Positions 1 to 8,889 of a stretch of DNA of 64,000 bases are shown piece by piece. Positions within the stretch are counted from its first letter, which is position 1. Each line of letters begins with the position of its first letter. A program made the translations under genes and the position numbers. The notes beneath the pieces are model-generated. The model searched no databases, had not been told where the DNA came from, and was given only the letters and a program-made list of their open reading frames with translations. This DNA comes from Closterium sp. NIES-65 (taxonomy: Eukaryota; Streptophyta; Zygnematophyceae; Desmidiales; Closteriaceae): positions 62,001 through 126,000 of the forward strand of contig CANXME010002650.1 of NCBI GenBank assembly GCA_948144175.1. Reading direction: 5' to 3'.

Positions 1-1
1 G

Positions 2-2098
2 GAAGGTGTGCCGCGTCAGTTTCCCGCCGACGCACGAAACACACGGGGAGTCGGCGTCCGTCGCCGACTTGAGGTCCAGCCCAATGGCGACCTCGTTCTT
101 CGCCGAGCTCCGTATGGTGTCCATGCCGACATGCGCAAGCCTCGCATGCATCCGGTCCGGCATCGACTTCGTCTTCGAGACGATCGCCCGCAGAGCCACA
201 ACCTCCGTCGTGGGCGACGTCGACCGCGTTGAGCAGGGACGCAGGTCGGTGCAGAGGACACGCCCGGTGTACGTCGCCCGACCGAGCACCACTCCTGCTG
301 CCGAGACGAGCAGCATGCCGTCTCCGTCCTCCTGCAGCTTCACGCCATGCTCCTTCAGCTCGCCGGCCGACAGCAGGTTGGCTCGCACACCCGGGACGTA
401 CAACACGTCGGGGATGAGCACCTCCTTCCCGGCCTCTCCTTGCAGGGCGACGGTGCCGCAGCCCTGAACATCCTGCAGCGCCCCATTGAAGCCGCGCACA
501 TGCCTGATGGCGCCGCTCGGCTGCAAGTCGACGAAGGCTTCCTTCGTCCCCATCAGGTGGTGGGAGCAAGCGCTGTCGAGCAGGACCACCGCCGGGCTCG
601 CCTGCACAGCTGCCGCCACCGCCTGGAAGTCCTCTCCGGCCTCCGGCGCCAGAGAGATGGTCGGCTCCACGACGCCGACCAGCGAGCACGACGCCGTCTT
701 GTCGTCTCGCCCCTTGCCGCCAGCAGAGGAGTCGGCGTCCTTCGCCGAAGTCGATGTCTTGGTCGACTGCTTCTCCTTGCGCGGCTGGTTTCCTCCACGA
801 CGAGGACGACGGCTGCCAGACCTCCCACGGCCTCCCTTAGCATCGTCGTCGTCGGAGTCGCTGCGGTTGGGACACTCGAAGGAGAGATGGTCGGGGTCGC
901 CGCACAGCCAGCATTCCCGACGTCGACCTCCTCCACCACGACCGCTGTCCTTGGTCGACTTCCTCTTGTCGACCTCCTTGGCCGGCTTCCAGCCACTGCT
1001 ACCGCCACCGCCAGACTGCCCGCGCTGCCCCGGTCGACCTCCTTGCTTCGCTGAGGTGACCAAGTTCGCCTGCGCCAAGAGCTCCTGCGACCGCTCAGCC
1101 TCCTGCATCGCCTCGTCCTGCAGGATATACGAGGTCAAGTTGTCCTCGTTGAGCGTCGCCCTTGTGCTCGGCGCCATAGACAGCCGCTTCAGCAGGTTGT
1201 AGCTGCTAGAGAGTCCCTGCATGACATGGGTGATGTACGACGCCGTGGAGTACTGCGCGCCGGCCATCCTGATGGTGGCGAGAATTCGCCTGGCTCGGTT
1301 GCAGTAGTCGGTCGCACTCTCCTCGTCGCCCATACGCAGGTGCGTCAGCTGTCCCTCCAGCTGGGCGATGAACAGGTCGTCGGTGACCTGGTACGTCGAC
1401 TCAATGAAGTGCCACGCCCGGTGGCCGGCGTCGAGGTACTCCCGGCACCACTTCAAGGCGATCTGCACGCCAGGCGAGCAGCACCGCGAGATGACCGTGA
1501 AGGTCAACAGCTGCACGGCGCGAAACTCCGCACGCAGGTCAGGGTGGTGCTCCCCCGGCGTCGCCACGGTCCCTCGGGCGAAGCCGATCAGCCCGGCCAT
1601 CTCCAGCTGGGGCTCGATGGCTTCCTTCCAGGTGAGAATGTCAGGTCGACCGACCAGCGGAGGGGTGACCGAGATCCTGTCCGGCGTAAACTTGAAGTAG
1701 CCGTAGCTCGGCGCAATCCCACCTGCCGTCACCTGGGACGCTGACATCGGCGACAATCCGCTTCGTCGTCCTCCGACGTCGCCCTGCGAGTAGCCTGCAG
1801 CCGCCGACGACTGCACCCCTCGCGTCTGAACGCCGCCGACTTCACCGGCGTGTATCACACCTCGGTGCCTCGACGTGCCTCCCGCACTGCTGCCGACCTG
1901 ACCTCCACCGGCGTTGACACCCACGTCGACGCCGCCGTCGTTGTTCACCGGTCGAGGAGAGACAGGTCGAGAAGGGGGGTGCTCCGCCGCCCACACGGAG
2001 CGGAGTCCGGCTTCGACGAGTGCCCAGGGTATCGCCCCATACTCCTGGGCCTCATGGCGTCTCCTCGCATCCTCCAGCCGTCCCTCCAGGGTATCCAT
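2..2098 (-). CDS. gag-pol: Copia-type Gag-protease-integrase polyprotein, N-terminal 699 residues
   Basis: One minus frame is open from an in-frame stop at 2147-2149 to the window edge. The first ATG is at 2098-2096, giving 699 codons with no stop. Residues about 170-320 look like the helical UBN2-type Gag of plant copia elements (WHFIEST...QLTHLRMGDEES...). A canonical CCHC zinc knuckle, C-x2-C-x4-H-x4-C, spans residues 396-409 (plus-strand 913-872), followed by a basic and acidic linker. The aspartic protease site is DSAC at residues 508-511 (577-566). The GAG-pre-integrase / HHCC zinc site has H651, H656, C686 and C689, then the frame leaves the window. Gag packages the RNA, protease cuts the polyprotein, and integrase inserts the cDNA. 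Nothing visible breaks the frame; whether the element is whole depends on sequence further left. Confidence 0.88.
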   Translation of the reverse strand, partial: MDTLEGRLEDARRRHEAQEYGAIPWALVEAGLRSVWAAEHPPSRPVSPRPVNNDGGVDVGVNAGGGQVGSSAGGTSRHRGVIHAGEVGGVQTRGVQSSAAAGYSQGDVGGRRSGLSPMSASQVTAGGIAPSYGYFKFTPDRISVTPPLVGRPDILTWKEAIEPQLEMAGLIGFARGTVATPGEHHPDLRAEFRAVQLLTFTVISRCCSPGVQIALKWCREYLDAGHRAWHFIESTYQVTDDLFIAQLEGQLTHLRMGDEESATDYCNRARRILATIRMAGAQYSTASYITHVMQGLSSSYNLLKRLSMAPSTRATLNEDNLTSYILQDEAMQEAERSQELLAQANLVTSAKQGGRPGQRGQSGGGGSSGWKPAKEVDKRKSTKDSGRGGGGRRRECWLCGDPDHLSFECPNRSDSDDDDAKGGRGRSGSRRPRRGGNQPRKEKQSTKTSTSAKDADSSAGGKGRDDKTASCSLVGVVEPTISLAPEAGEDFQAVAAAVQASPAVVLLDSACSHHLMGTKEAFVDLQPSGAIRHVRGFNGALQDVQGCGTVALQGEAGKEVLIPDVLYVPGVRANLLSAGELKEHGVKLQEDGDGMLLVSAAGVVLGRATYTGRVLCTDLRPCSTRSTSPTTEVVALRAIVSKTKSMPDRMHARLAHVGMDTIRSSAKNEVAIGLDLKSATDADSPCVSCVGGKLTRHTF

Positions 2099-2450
2099 CA
2101 CCTCGGCGTCGCCTACGCGCACGCTAGTGACTGCACGGCTGCCGGTCTACGAACACGATCGGTATGTGCTTAGTCGGCTAGACTGAACTACATCGCGGTG
2201 TCGTCCACGCTCACCGCACCATGCGGAGATAACTGCAGCAACGGGAGCTAGGCTACGGGCTAGGCACGTGTGCTCGTGTGATCTCTGCATTCGTTCACTT
2301 AGTCGTTTCCTTGTGTTCACGCTCCTTGCTAGTTCACGGGGAGAATTTGCAAGAGTTTCACTAGGAAAACATGACAACAATGATACAATGAAGTTGGCAT
2401 AGCAATACTACATCAGAGCAAGCATTCAGGTCGGCCAACTGCCAGCGCAG
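2099..2450 (-). other. Leader region between the GTCGAC-rich block and gag
   Basis: About 350 bp upstream of the gag ATG. It is less GC-rich than its neighbours and I see no reading frame with recognisable similarity. It probably contains the LTR/internal junction and primer-binding site of the partial element, but I could not recognise either. An eight-base match to the initiator-Met primer site (ATCAGAGC, near 2413-2420) is on the wrong strand for this element. Confidence 0.4.
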
Positions 2451-3260
2451 CTTGGTCGACCGCGCTCCAGCAAGGCAAGGTCGACGGCGTGCCAACGTCG
2501 CAGGTTGACGGCGTGACAGCGTTGCTCACGCAGGACAGCAATGCATCCGCTTCGCAGGTGCGCGCAGATGATTGGCGTGCAGTAACTCGTCACCTGCACA
2601 GCGCACAACACCACGTCAACCTCGAGCTGACGACTGCCTCTGATCGGCCACGTCGACCTCGGGATACCACCACCGAGGTCGGGCTTGCCAACTTCGCCTG
2701 GGCGACCGTCGCACTCCTCCGCAACACTTCGTCACTCAGGTAACCTGGTCGACCAGGCAACCACGTCGACCAGCAGCTCCCGTTCGTGCCCGTCGACCTC
2801 CCAAGTCGACGACCACCTCCACATCGACCTCCTCCAGGTCGACGTCCCCTCTGGTCGACCAGCTCCACGTCGACCAGTACTCCTGGTCGACCTGCTCCTC
2901 GTCGACCAGCACAGTCTTCGGCCGACCACCCACGTCGGCCACCCGAAGCTGGCGTCACGAAGTTGACGCCCTGCTACTCGACGCCCGACTGCTCGGCGTC
3001 CTGCGTCAAGGTCGACGTCGGTCCCTCCTTCGTCGACCACCAGGTCCAGTCGACCACCCGCAGGTCGACCAGCGGTCCGTTAGCCGACCGCTGAAGTCGG
3101 CTTCGACGTCCTCCGCAGGTCGACTCCCAAGTCGACCTCCCCGAAGTCGGCGCCACCCAGAAGTTGGCGCCCGTGCAGTGGTCCCCCGTGCAGGTCGACC
3201 TCCTCGTCGACCAGCTCACCCACTGCTGCAGGTCGGCTGCTCCCCTCACACCCGACCACG
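2450..3260. repeat. GTCGAC-rich degenerate repeat block
   Basis: The palindrome GTCGAC occurs about 20 times in roughly 800 bp, where about one per 4 kb would be expected by chance. Spacing is irregular. Copies are usually embedded in longer dyads such as TGGTCGACCA, and alternate with AAGTCGGC or AAGTTGGC motifs. The block lies in the LTR or leader of the minus-strand copia-like element. All six frames are partly open, but only as low-complexity translations, so I do not call genes here. Confidence 0.75.
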
Positions 3261-3312
3261 AAGTCGGCTCCGCCCAAGCGAGGACGGGGCCAATACCCAA
3301 CTCCCGTTGACA

Positions 3313-4800
3313 GCACTTATAGTGCAAGTAGGGCCAAGGAGAACGGAAACGCTCATTTCTCAAAACGTAAAGGGAATCTAGCGGTCTCACTCGATCAGAA
3401 GGTGGGAAATATATAAATCTAGTGAGCTAATAAGGTCCGAAAGGAATCTAATGCATATGTATATGGAAAATGGTGCATTGGCCAGGTCGGTCAGTATGGG
3501 AACTTAGAGTGCAAATGCCAAGGAGAACGGATGCGCTCAGATCTCGCATAGTACACGGAATCTAGTGGTCTCACTCAAAGAGAAGGTAGGAAATAAATTC
3601 ATCTAGTGAACTTAAGGGTTTGAAAGGTAACTAACGCACATGTGTAGAGAAAATTGTGCATCGGCCAGTCTGGTCGGCATTTTGCACTTATAGTGCAAGT
3701 AGGGCCAAGGAGAACGGAAACGCTCATTTCTAAAAAAGTAGAGGGAATCTAGCAGTCTCACTCGATCAGAAGGTGGGAAATATATAAATCTAGTGAGCTA
3801 ATAAGGTTCGAAAGGAATCTAATGCATATGTATATGGAAAATGGTGCATTGGCCAGGTCGGTCAGTATGGGAACTTAGAGTGCAAATGCCAGGGAGAACG
3901 GAAGCGATCAGATCTCGCATAGTATACGGAATCTAGTGGTCTCACTCAAATAGAAGGTAGGAAATAAACTCATCTAGTGAACGTAAGGGTTTGAAAGGTA
4001 ACTAACGCACATGTGTAGAGAAAATGGTGCATCGGCCAGTCTGGCCGGCATTTCGCACTTATAGTGCAAGTAGGGCCAAGGAGAACGGAAACGCTCATTT
4101 CTCAAAAAGTAAAGGGAATCTAGCGATCTCACTCGATCAAAAGGTGGGAAATATATAACTCTAGTGAGCTAATAAGGTTCGAAAGGAATCTAATGCATAT
4201 GTATATGGAAAATGGTGCATTGGCCAGGTCGGTCAGTATGGGAACTTAGAGTGCAAATGCCAGGGAGAACGGAAGCGCTCAGATCTGGCATAGTACACGG
4301 AATCTAGTGGTCTCACTCAAATAGAAGGTAGGAAATAAATTCATCTAGTGAACGTAAGGGTTTGAAAGGTAACTAACGCACATGTGTAGAGAAAATGGTG
4401 CATCGGCCAGTCTGGCCGGCATTTCGCACTTATAGTGCAAGTAGGGCCAAGGAGAACGGAAATGCTCATTTCTCAAAAAGTAATGGGAATCTAGCGGTCT
4501 CACTCAATCAAAAGGTGGGAAATATATAAATCTAGTGAGCTAATAAGGTTCGAAAGGAATCTAATGCATATGTATATGGAAAGTGGTGCATTGGCTAGGT
4601 TGGTCAGTATCGGAACTTAAAATGCAAATGCCAGGGAGAACGGAAGCGCTCAAATCTCGCATAGTACACGGAATCAAGTGGTCTCACTCAAATAGAAAGT
4701 AGGAAATATATTCATCTAGTGAACATAAGGGTTTGAAAGGTAACTAATGCACATGTGTAGAGAAAATTGTGCATCGGCCAGTCTGGTTGGCATTTCGCAC
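3313..4800 (+). repeat. 371-bp dimeric satellite array, plus orientation, block 1
   Basis: Tandem units of about 371 bp. Half A (about 185 bp) starts near GGCCAAGGAGAACGG and contains CATATGTATATGG. Half B (about 186 bp) starts near GCCAGGGAGAACGG and ends with the dyads GGCCAGTCTGGCC and GCACTTATAGTGC. The halves align along their whole length (shared AGAACGGAA, TGGTCTCACTC, GAAGGT.GGAAAT, AATGGTGCAT), so the repeat is an old monomer duplication now spread as a dimer. This block has about four dimers, differing by scattered substitutions. It stops at CGCAC, which is duplicated on the far side of the inserted TRIM. Confidence 0.95.
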
Positions 4801-4942
4801 TGTCAGTAGAGCTACACTGTGAGATCCCCGATCGATCCTAGGGGGGGTTACAGGCGCGTTTGCCTGGGGGGTTATGGGCGCACTGACCCGCTACTGAAAC
4901 AAGCCCTTTTATCCCAATGGTCTAGTGGTTGGGATTCTGACA
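4801..4942 (+). repeat. TRIM-1 5' LTR (142 bp)
   Basis: TG...CA ended direct repeat, identical to 5036-5177. It contains a hairpin CAGGC(G)...TGCCTG, a run of four T, then a perfect 7-bp stem ATCCCAA...TTGGGAT whose loop is a tRNA-like A box (TGGTCTAGTGG, from 4918). Confidence 0.92.
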
Positions 4943-4972
4943 TGGTATCAGAGCGGTCTCGGGTTCGATTCC
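4918..4972 (+). promoter_or_regulatory. tRNA-like A box and B box across the LTR/primer-site junction
   Basis: TGGTCTAGTGGTT (from 4918, in the LTR) matches the D-arm / A-box region of Glu- and Asp-type tRNAs. GGTTCGATTCC (4962-4972, in the internal region) fits the B-box consensus. Spacing is about 33 bp, within the tRNA range. The T-arm stem (CGGG/CCCG with a 7-base loop) is intact. Between the boxes, TTCTGA...TCAGAG forms an anticodon-arm-like stem with a 7-base loop, and that loop holds the LTR/primer-site boundary. No acceptor stem forms. This is a candidate internal Pol III promoter; its activity is inferred only. Confidence 0.55.
4943..4954 (+). promoter_or_regulatory. TRIM-1 primer-binding site (initiator tRNA-Met)
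   Basis: TGGTATCAGAGC directly follows the 5' LTR. It is the standard plant initiator-Met primer-binding sequence, without mismatch over 12 bases. Confidence 0.9.
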
Positions 4973-5022
4973 CGGTGTATGCACATGTAGGCCGGTGCCG
5001 CTGTGCTTAGTCCTGGGCCTCC

Positions 5023-5035
5023 CAGTGTGGGGGGG
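5023..5035 (+). promoter_or_regulatory. TRIM-1 polypurine tract
   Basis: A GTG followed by seven G directly abuts the 3' LTR. This is the expected place and composition for the plus-strand primer of reverse transcription. Confidence 0.85.
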
Positions 5036-5177
5036 TGTCAGTAGAGCTACACTGTGAGATCCCCGATCGATCCTAGGGGGGGTTACAGGCGCGTTTGCCT
5101 GGGGGGTTATGGGCGCACTGACCCGCTACTGAAACAAGCCCTTTTATCCCAATGGTCTAGTGGTTGGGATTCTGACA
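5036..5177 (+). repeat. TRIM-1 3' LTR (142 bp)
   Basis: Identical to the 5' LTR. It is followed by CGCAC, the second copy of the target duplication. It holds an A box but no B box, so only the 5' LTR plus internal region makes a complete tRNA-like promoter. Confidence 0.92.
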
Positions 5178-8100
5178 CGCACTTATAGTGCAACTAGGGC
5201 CAAGGAGAACGGAAACGCTCGTTTCTCAAAAAGTAGAGGGAATCTAACGGTCTCACTCAATCAGAAGGTGGGAAATATATAAATCTAGTCAGCTAAAAAG
5301 GTTTGAAATGTATTCAACGCACATGTATAGAGAAAATGGTGCATTGGCCAGGTCGGTCAGTATCGGAACTTAAAATGCAAATGCCAGGGAGAACGGAAGC
5401 GCTCAGATCTCGCATAGTACACGGAATCAAGTGGTCTCACTCAAATAGAAAGTAGGAAATATATTCATCTAGTGAACGTAAGGGTTTGAAAGGTAACTAA
5501 CGCACATGTATAGAGAAAATTGTGCATCGGCCAGTCTGGCCGGCATTTCGTACTCATAGTGCAGGTGGGGCCAGGGAGAACGGAAACGCTCGTTTCTCAA
5601 AAAGTAGAGGAAATCTAACGGTCTCACTCGATCAGAAGGTGGGAAATATATATATCTAGTCAGCTAAAAAGGTTTGAAATGTATTCAACGCACATGTATA
5701 GAGAAAATGGTCCATTGGCCAGGTCGGTCAATATCGGAACTTAAAATGCAAATGCCAGGGAGAACGGAAGCGCTCAGATCTCGCATAGTACACGGAATCA
5801 AGTGGTCTCACTCAAATAGAAAGTAGGAAATATATTCATCTAGTGAACGTAAGGGTTTGAAAGGTAACTAACGCACATGTGTAGAGAAAATTGTGCATCG
5901 GCCAGTCTGGCCGGCATTTCGCACTTATAGTGCAACTAGGGCCAAGGAGAACGGAAACGCTCATTTCTCGAAACGTAGAGGGAATCTAGCGGTCTCACTC
6001 GATGAGAAGGTGGGAAATATATAAATCTAGTGAGCTAATAAGGTTTGAAAGGAATCTAATGCATATGTATATGGAAAATGGTGCATTGGCCAGGTCGGTC
6101 AGTAGGGGAACTTAGAGTGCAAATGCCAGGGAGAACGGAAGCGCTCAGATCTCGCACAGTACACGGAATCTAGTGGTCTCACTCAAATAGAAGGTAGGAA
6201 ATAAATTCATCTAGTGAACGTAAGGGTTTGAAAGGTAACTAACGCACATGTGTAGAGAAAATGGTGCATCGGCCAGTCTGGCCAGCATTTCGCACTCATA
6301 GTGCAGGTGGGGCCAGGGAGAACGGAAACGCTCGTTTCTCAAAAAGTAGAGGGAATCTAACGGTCTCACTCAATCAGAAGGTGGGAAATATATAAATCTA
6401 GTCAGCTAAAAAGGTTTGAAATGTATTCAACGCACATGTATAGAGAAAATGGTGCATTGGCCAGGTCGGTCAGTATGGGAACTTAAAATGCAAATGCCAG
6501 GGAGAACGGAAGCGCTCAGATCTCGCATAGTACACGGAATCAAGTGGTCTCACTCAAATAGAAAGTACGAAATATATTCATCTAGTGAACGTAAGGGTTT
6601 GAAAGGAAACTAACGCACATGTGTAGAGAAAATTGTGCATCGGCCAGTCGAGCCGGCATTTCGCACTTATAGTGCAACTAGGGCCAAGGAGAACGGAAAC
6701 GCTCATTTCTCAAAAAATAGAGGGAATCTAGTGGTCTCACTCGATCAGAAGGTGGGAAATATATAACTCTAGTGAGCTAATAAGGTTCGAAAGGAATCTA
6801 ATGCATATGTATATGGAAAATGGTGCATTGGCCAGGTCGGTCAGTATGGGAACTTAGAGTGCAAATGCCAGGGAGAATGGAAGCGCTCAGATCTTGCATA
6901 GTACACGGAATCTAGTGGTCTCACTCAAATAGAAGGTAGGTAATAAATTCATCTAGTGAACGTAAGGGTTTGAAAGGTAACTAACGCACATGTGTAGAGA
7001 AAATGGTGCATCGGCCAGTCTGGCCGGCATTTCGCACTTATAGTGCAAGTAGGGCCAAGGAGAACGGAAACGCTCATTTCTCAAAAAGTAAAGGGAATCT
7101 AGCGGTCTCACTCGTTCAGACGGTGGGAAATATATAAATCTAGTTAGCTAATAAGGTTCGGAAGGAATCTAATGCATATGTATATGGAAAGTGGTGCATT
7201 GGCCAGGTCGGTCAGTATGGGAACTTAGAGTGCAAATGCCTGGGAGAACGGAACCGCTCAGATCTCGCATAATACACGGAATCTAGTGGTCTCACTCAAA
7301 TATAAGGTAGGAAATATATTCATCTAGTGAACGTAACTGTTTGAAAGGTAACTAATGCACATGTGTAGAGAAAATGGTGCATCGGCCAGTCTGGCCGGCA
7401 TTTCGCACTCATAGTGCAGGTGGGGCCAGGGAGAACGGAAACGCTCGTTTCTCAAAAAGTAGAGGGAATCTAACGGTCTCACTCGATCAGAAGGTGGGAA
7501 ATATATAAATCTAGTCAGCTAAAAAGGGTTGAAATGTATTCAACGCACATGTATAGAGAAAATGGTGCATTGGCCAGGTCGGTCAGTATCGGAACTTAGA
7601 GTGCAAATGCCAGGGAGAACGGAAGCGCTCAGATCTCGCATAGTACACGGAATCTAGTGGTCTCACTCAAATAGAAGGTAGGAAATAAATTCATCTAGTG
7701 AACGTAAGGTTCGAAAGGAATCTAATGCATATGTATATGGAAAGTGGTGCATTGGCTAGGTCGGTCAGTATGGGAACTTAGAGTGCAAATGCCTGGGAAA
7801 ACGGAACCGCTCAGATCTCGCATAATACACGGAATCTAGTGGTCTCACTCAAATATAAGGTAGGAAATATATTCATCTAGTGAACGTAAGGGTTTGAAAG
7901 GTAACTAACGCACATGTGTAGAGAAAATGGTGCATCGGCCTGTCTGGCCGTCATTTCGCACTCATAGTTCAGGTGGGGCCAGGGAGAACGGAAACGCTCG
8001 TTTCTCAAAAAGTAGAGGGAATCTAACGGTCTCACTCGATCAAAAGGTGGGAAATATATAAATCTAGTCAGCTAAAAAGGTTTGAAATGTATTCAACGCA

Positions 8101-8419
8101 CATGTATAGAGAAAATGGTGCATTGGCCAGGTCAGTCAGTATCGGAACTTAAAATGCAAATGCCACGGAGAACGGAAGCGCTCAGATCTCGCATAGTACA
8201 CGGAATCTAGTGGTCTCACTCAAAAAGAAAGTAGGAAATTTATTCATCTAGTGAACATAAGGGTTTGAAAGGTAACTAACGCACATGTGTAGAGAAAATG
8301 GTGCATCGGCCAGTATGGCCGGCATTTCGCACTTATAGTGCAAGTAGGGCCAAGGAGAACGGAAACGCTAATTTCTCAAAAAAAAAAGGGAATCTAGCGG
8401 TCTCACTCGATCAGAAGGT
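5178..8419 (+). repeat. 371-bp dimeric satellite array, plus orientation, block 2
   Basis: It continues the array after TRIM-1 in the same orientation. A second A-half variant is common here: GTCAGCTAAAAAGG, then TATTCAACGCACATGTATAGAG, preceded by CACTCATAGTGCAGGTGGGG. It is usually followed by a B half with AATCAAGTGG and AGAAAGTAGG. Its distal part resembles half B more than half A, as if by exchange between halves. Near 7700-7712 a B half runs directly into the second part of an A half, losing about 185 bp and shifting the phase. Short frames of 60-75 codons here are chance products of the repeat. Confidence 0.95.
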
Positions 8420-8428
8420 CAGTCAGTA
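8419..8428. other. Satellite strand-switch junction (left)
   Basis: Plus-oriented satellite stops within half A after TCAGAAGGT (to 8419). After a short spacer (CAGTCAG), reverse-complement satellite starts at about 8427 with AGATTCCTTTCGAACC. This is the left edge of a 19-kb inverted segment. Confidence 0.85.
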
Positions 8429-8684
8429 GATTCCTTTCGAACCTTATTAGCTCACTAGATTTATTTCCCACCTTCTTATCGAGTGAGACCGCTAGATTCC
8501 CTCTACTTTTTGAGAAATGAGCGTTTCCGTTCTCCTTGGCCCTAGTTGCACTATAAGTGCGAAATGCCGGCCAGACTGGCCGATGCACAATTTTCTCTAC
8601 ACATGTGCGTTAGTTACCTTTCAAACCCTTACATTCACTAGATGAATATATTTCCTACTTTCTATTTGAGTGAGACCACTTGAT
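8428..8684 (-). repeat. Satellite, inverted orientation, short block before copia A
   Basis: Less than one dimer in reverse orientation. It ends with TTGAT (8680-8684), the target duplication of copia A. Confidence 0.93.
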
Positions 8685-8818
8685 TGTCAGAACATTATAG
8701 CTTACTTAGTTGTGTAGGCTATAGTGGGGTATCCCATAGGGGGTACAACCCAGCTAGGGTTTCCTATTTGTACTCACTTCGTTCATAGTTCACACATTCT
8801 CTCGTTCACTTCTTCACA
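8685..8818 (+). repeat. Copia A 5' LTR (134 bp)
   Basis: Begins TGTCAGAACA and ends CTTCTTCACA. Identical to 15498-15631. No clear TATA box. The 19-base core shared with copia B LTRs lies in its first half. Confidence 0.93.
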
Positions 8819-8830
8819 TGGAATCAGAGC
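8819..8830 (+). promoter_or_regulatory. Copia A primer-binding site
   Basis: TGGAATCAGAGC, one mismatch to the initiator-Met site TGGTATCAGAGC, directly after the LTR. A 6-bp hairpin (GTTCCC 8833-8838 with GGGAAC 8843-8848) follows at once, with a run of T further on near 8875. Confidence 0.85.
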
Positions 8831-8889
8831 AGGTTCCCCTGTGGGAACTGTGCTTCGGGCCCACCACCTAGAACTTTTTTTTTCTGCCC

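Larger units (their letters stand above)
1..3312 (-). mobile_element. Copia-like LTR retrotransposon, 5' part only, cut by the window edge
   Basis: A minus-strand element occupies everything left of the first satellite unit. Satellite starts at 3313, and the base pair before it completes a TG...CA-type terminus: on the minus strand the element begins TGTCAACGGG at 3312. Reading leftwards there is a GTCGAC-rich stretch (about 2450-3260), a leader (2099-2450) and an open Gag-Pol frame (2098 to 2). The second LTR, reverse transcriptase and RNase H lie outside the window. I could not fix the inner end of the 5' LTR, and I found no convincing initiator-Met primer-binding site, so the LTR length is unknown. 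The element belongs to a different lineage from copia A and B: it has a canonical zinc knuckle and a DSAC protease site, and lacks the long glycine tract. Confidence 0.8.
4801..5177 (+). mobile_element. TRIM-1: 377-bp non-coding miniature LTR retrotransposon
   Basis: Two LTRs of 142 bp (4801-4942 and 5036-5177), identical by my reading, flank a 93-bp internal region. Ends are TGTCAG...CTGACA, a perfect 6-bp inverted terminus. The target duplication is CGCAC (4796-4800 and 5178-5182). The internal region starts with TGGTATCAGAGC, a 12-base match to the complement of the initiator tRNA-Met 3' end, and finishes with a purine tract of seven G. There is no coding capacity. The layout is that of terminal-repeat retrotransposons in miniature, at the small end of their size range. 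LTR identity implies a recent insertion. It is a distinct subfamily: its LTR begins TGTCAGTAGAGC, whereas the other six copies begin TGTCAGAGGTCC. Confidence 0.93.

Noticed and set aside
553-1202. Plus-strand frames over 1-1744 and the 553-1008 minus frame
   Set aside because: They are shadows of the minus-strand Gag-Pol frame, which alone shows zinc-knuckle, protease and integrase motifs.
2405-2430. Primer-binding site near 2413-2420 (ATCAGAGC)
   Set aside because: It is on the plus strand while the element reads on the minus strand, and only eight bases match.
4911-4983. A functional tRNA gene in each TRIM
   Set aside because: A and B boxes and a T-arm are present, but no acceptor stem can form, the D-arm strand pairs with upstream sequence, and the middle is an LTR end plus primer-binding site.
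3313-8420. Regularly spaced repeats resembling a CRISPR array
   Set aside because: The 371-bp unit is repeated over its full length with no unique spacers and no cas genes; the context is eukaryotic. It is a tandem satellite.
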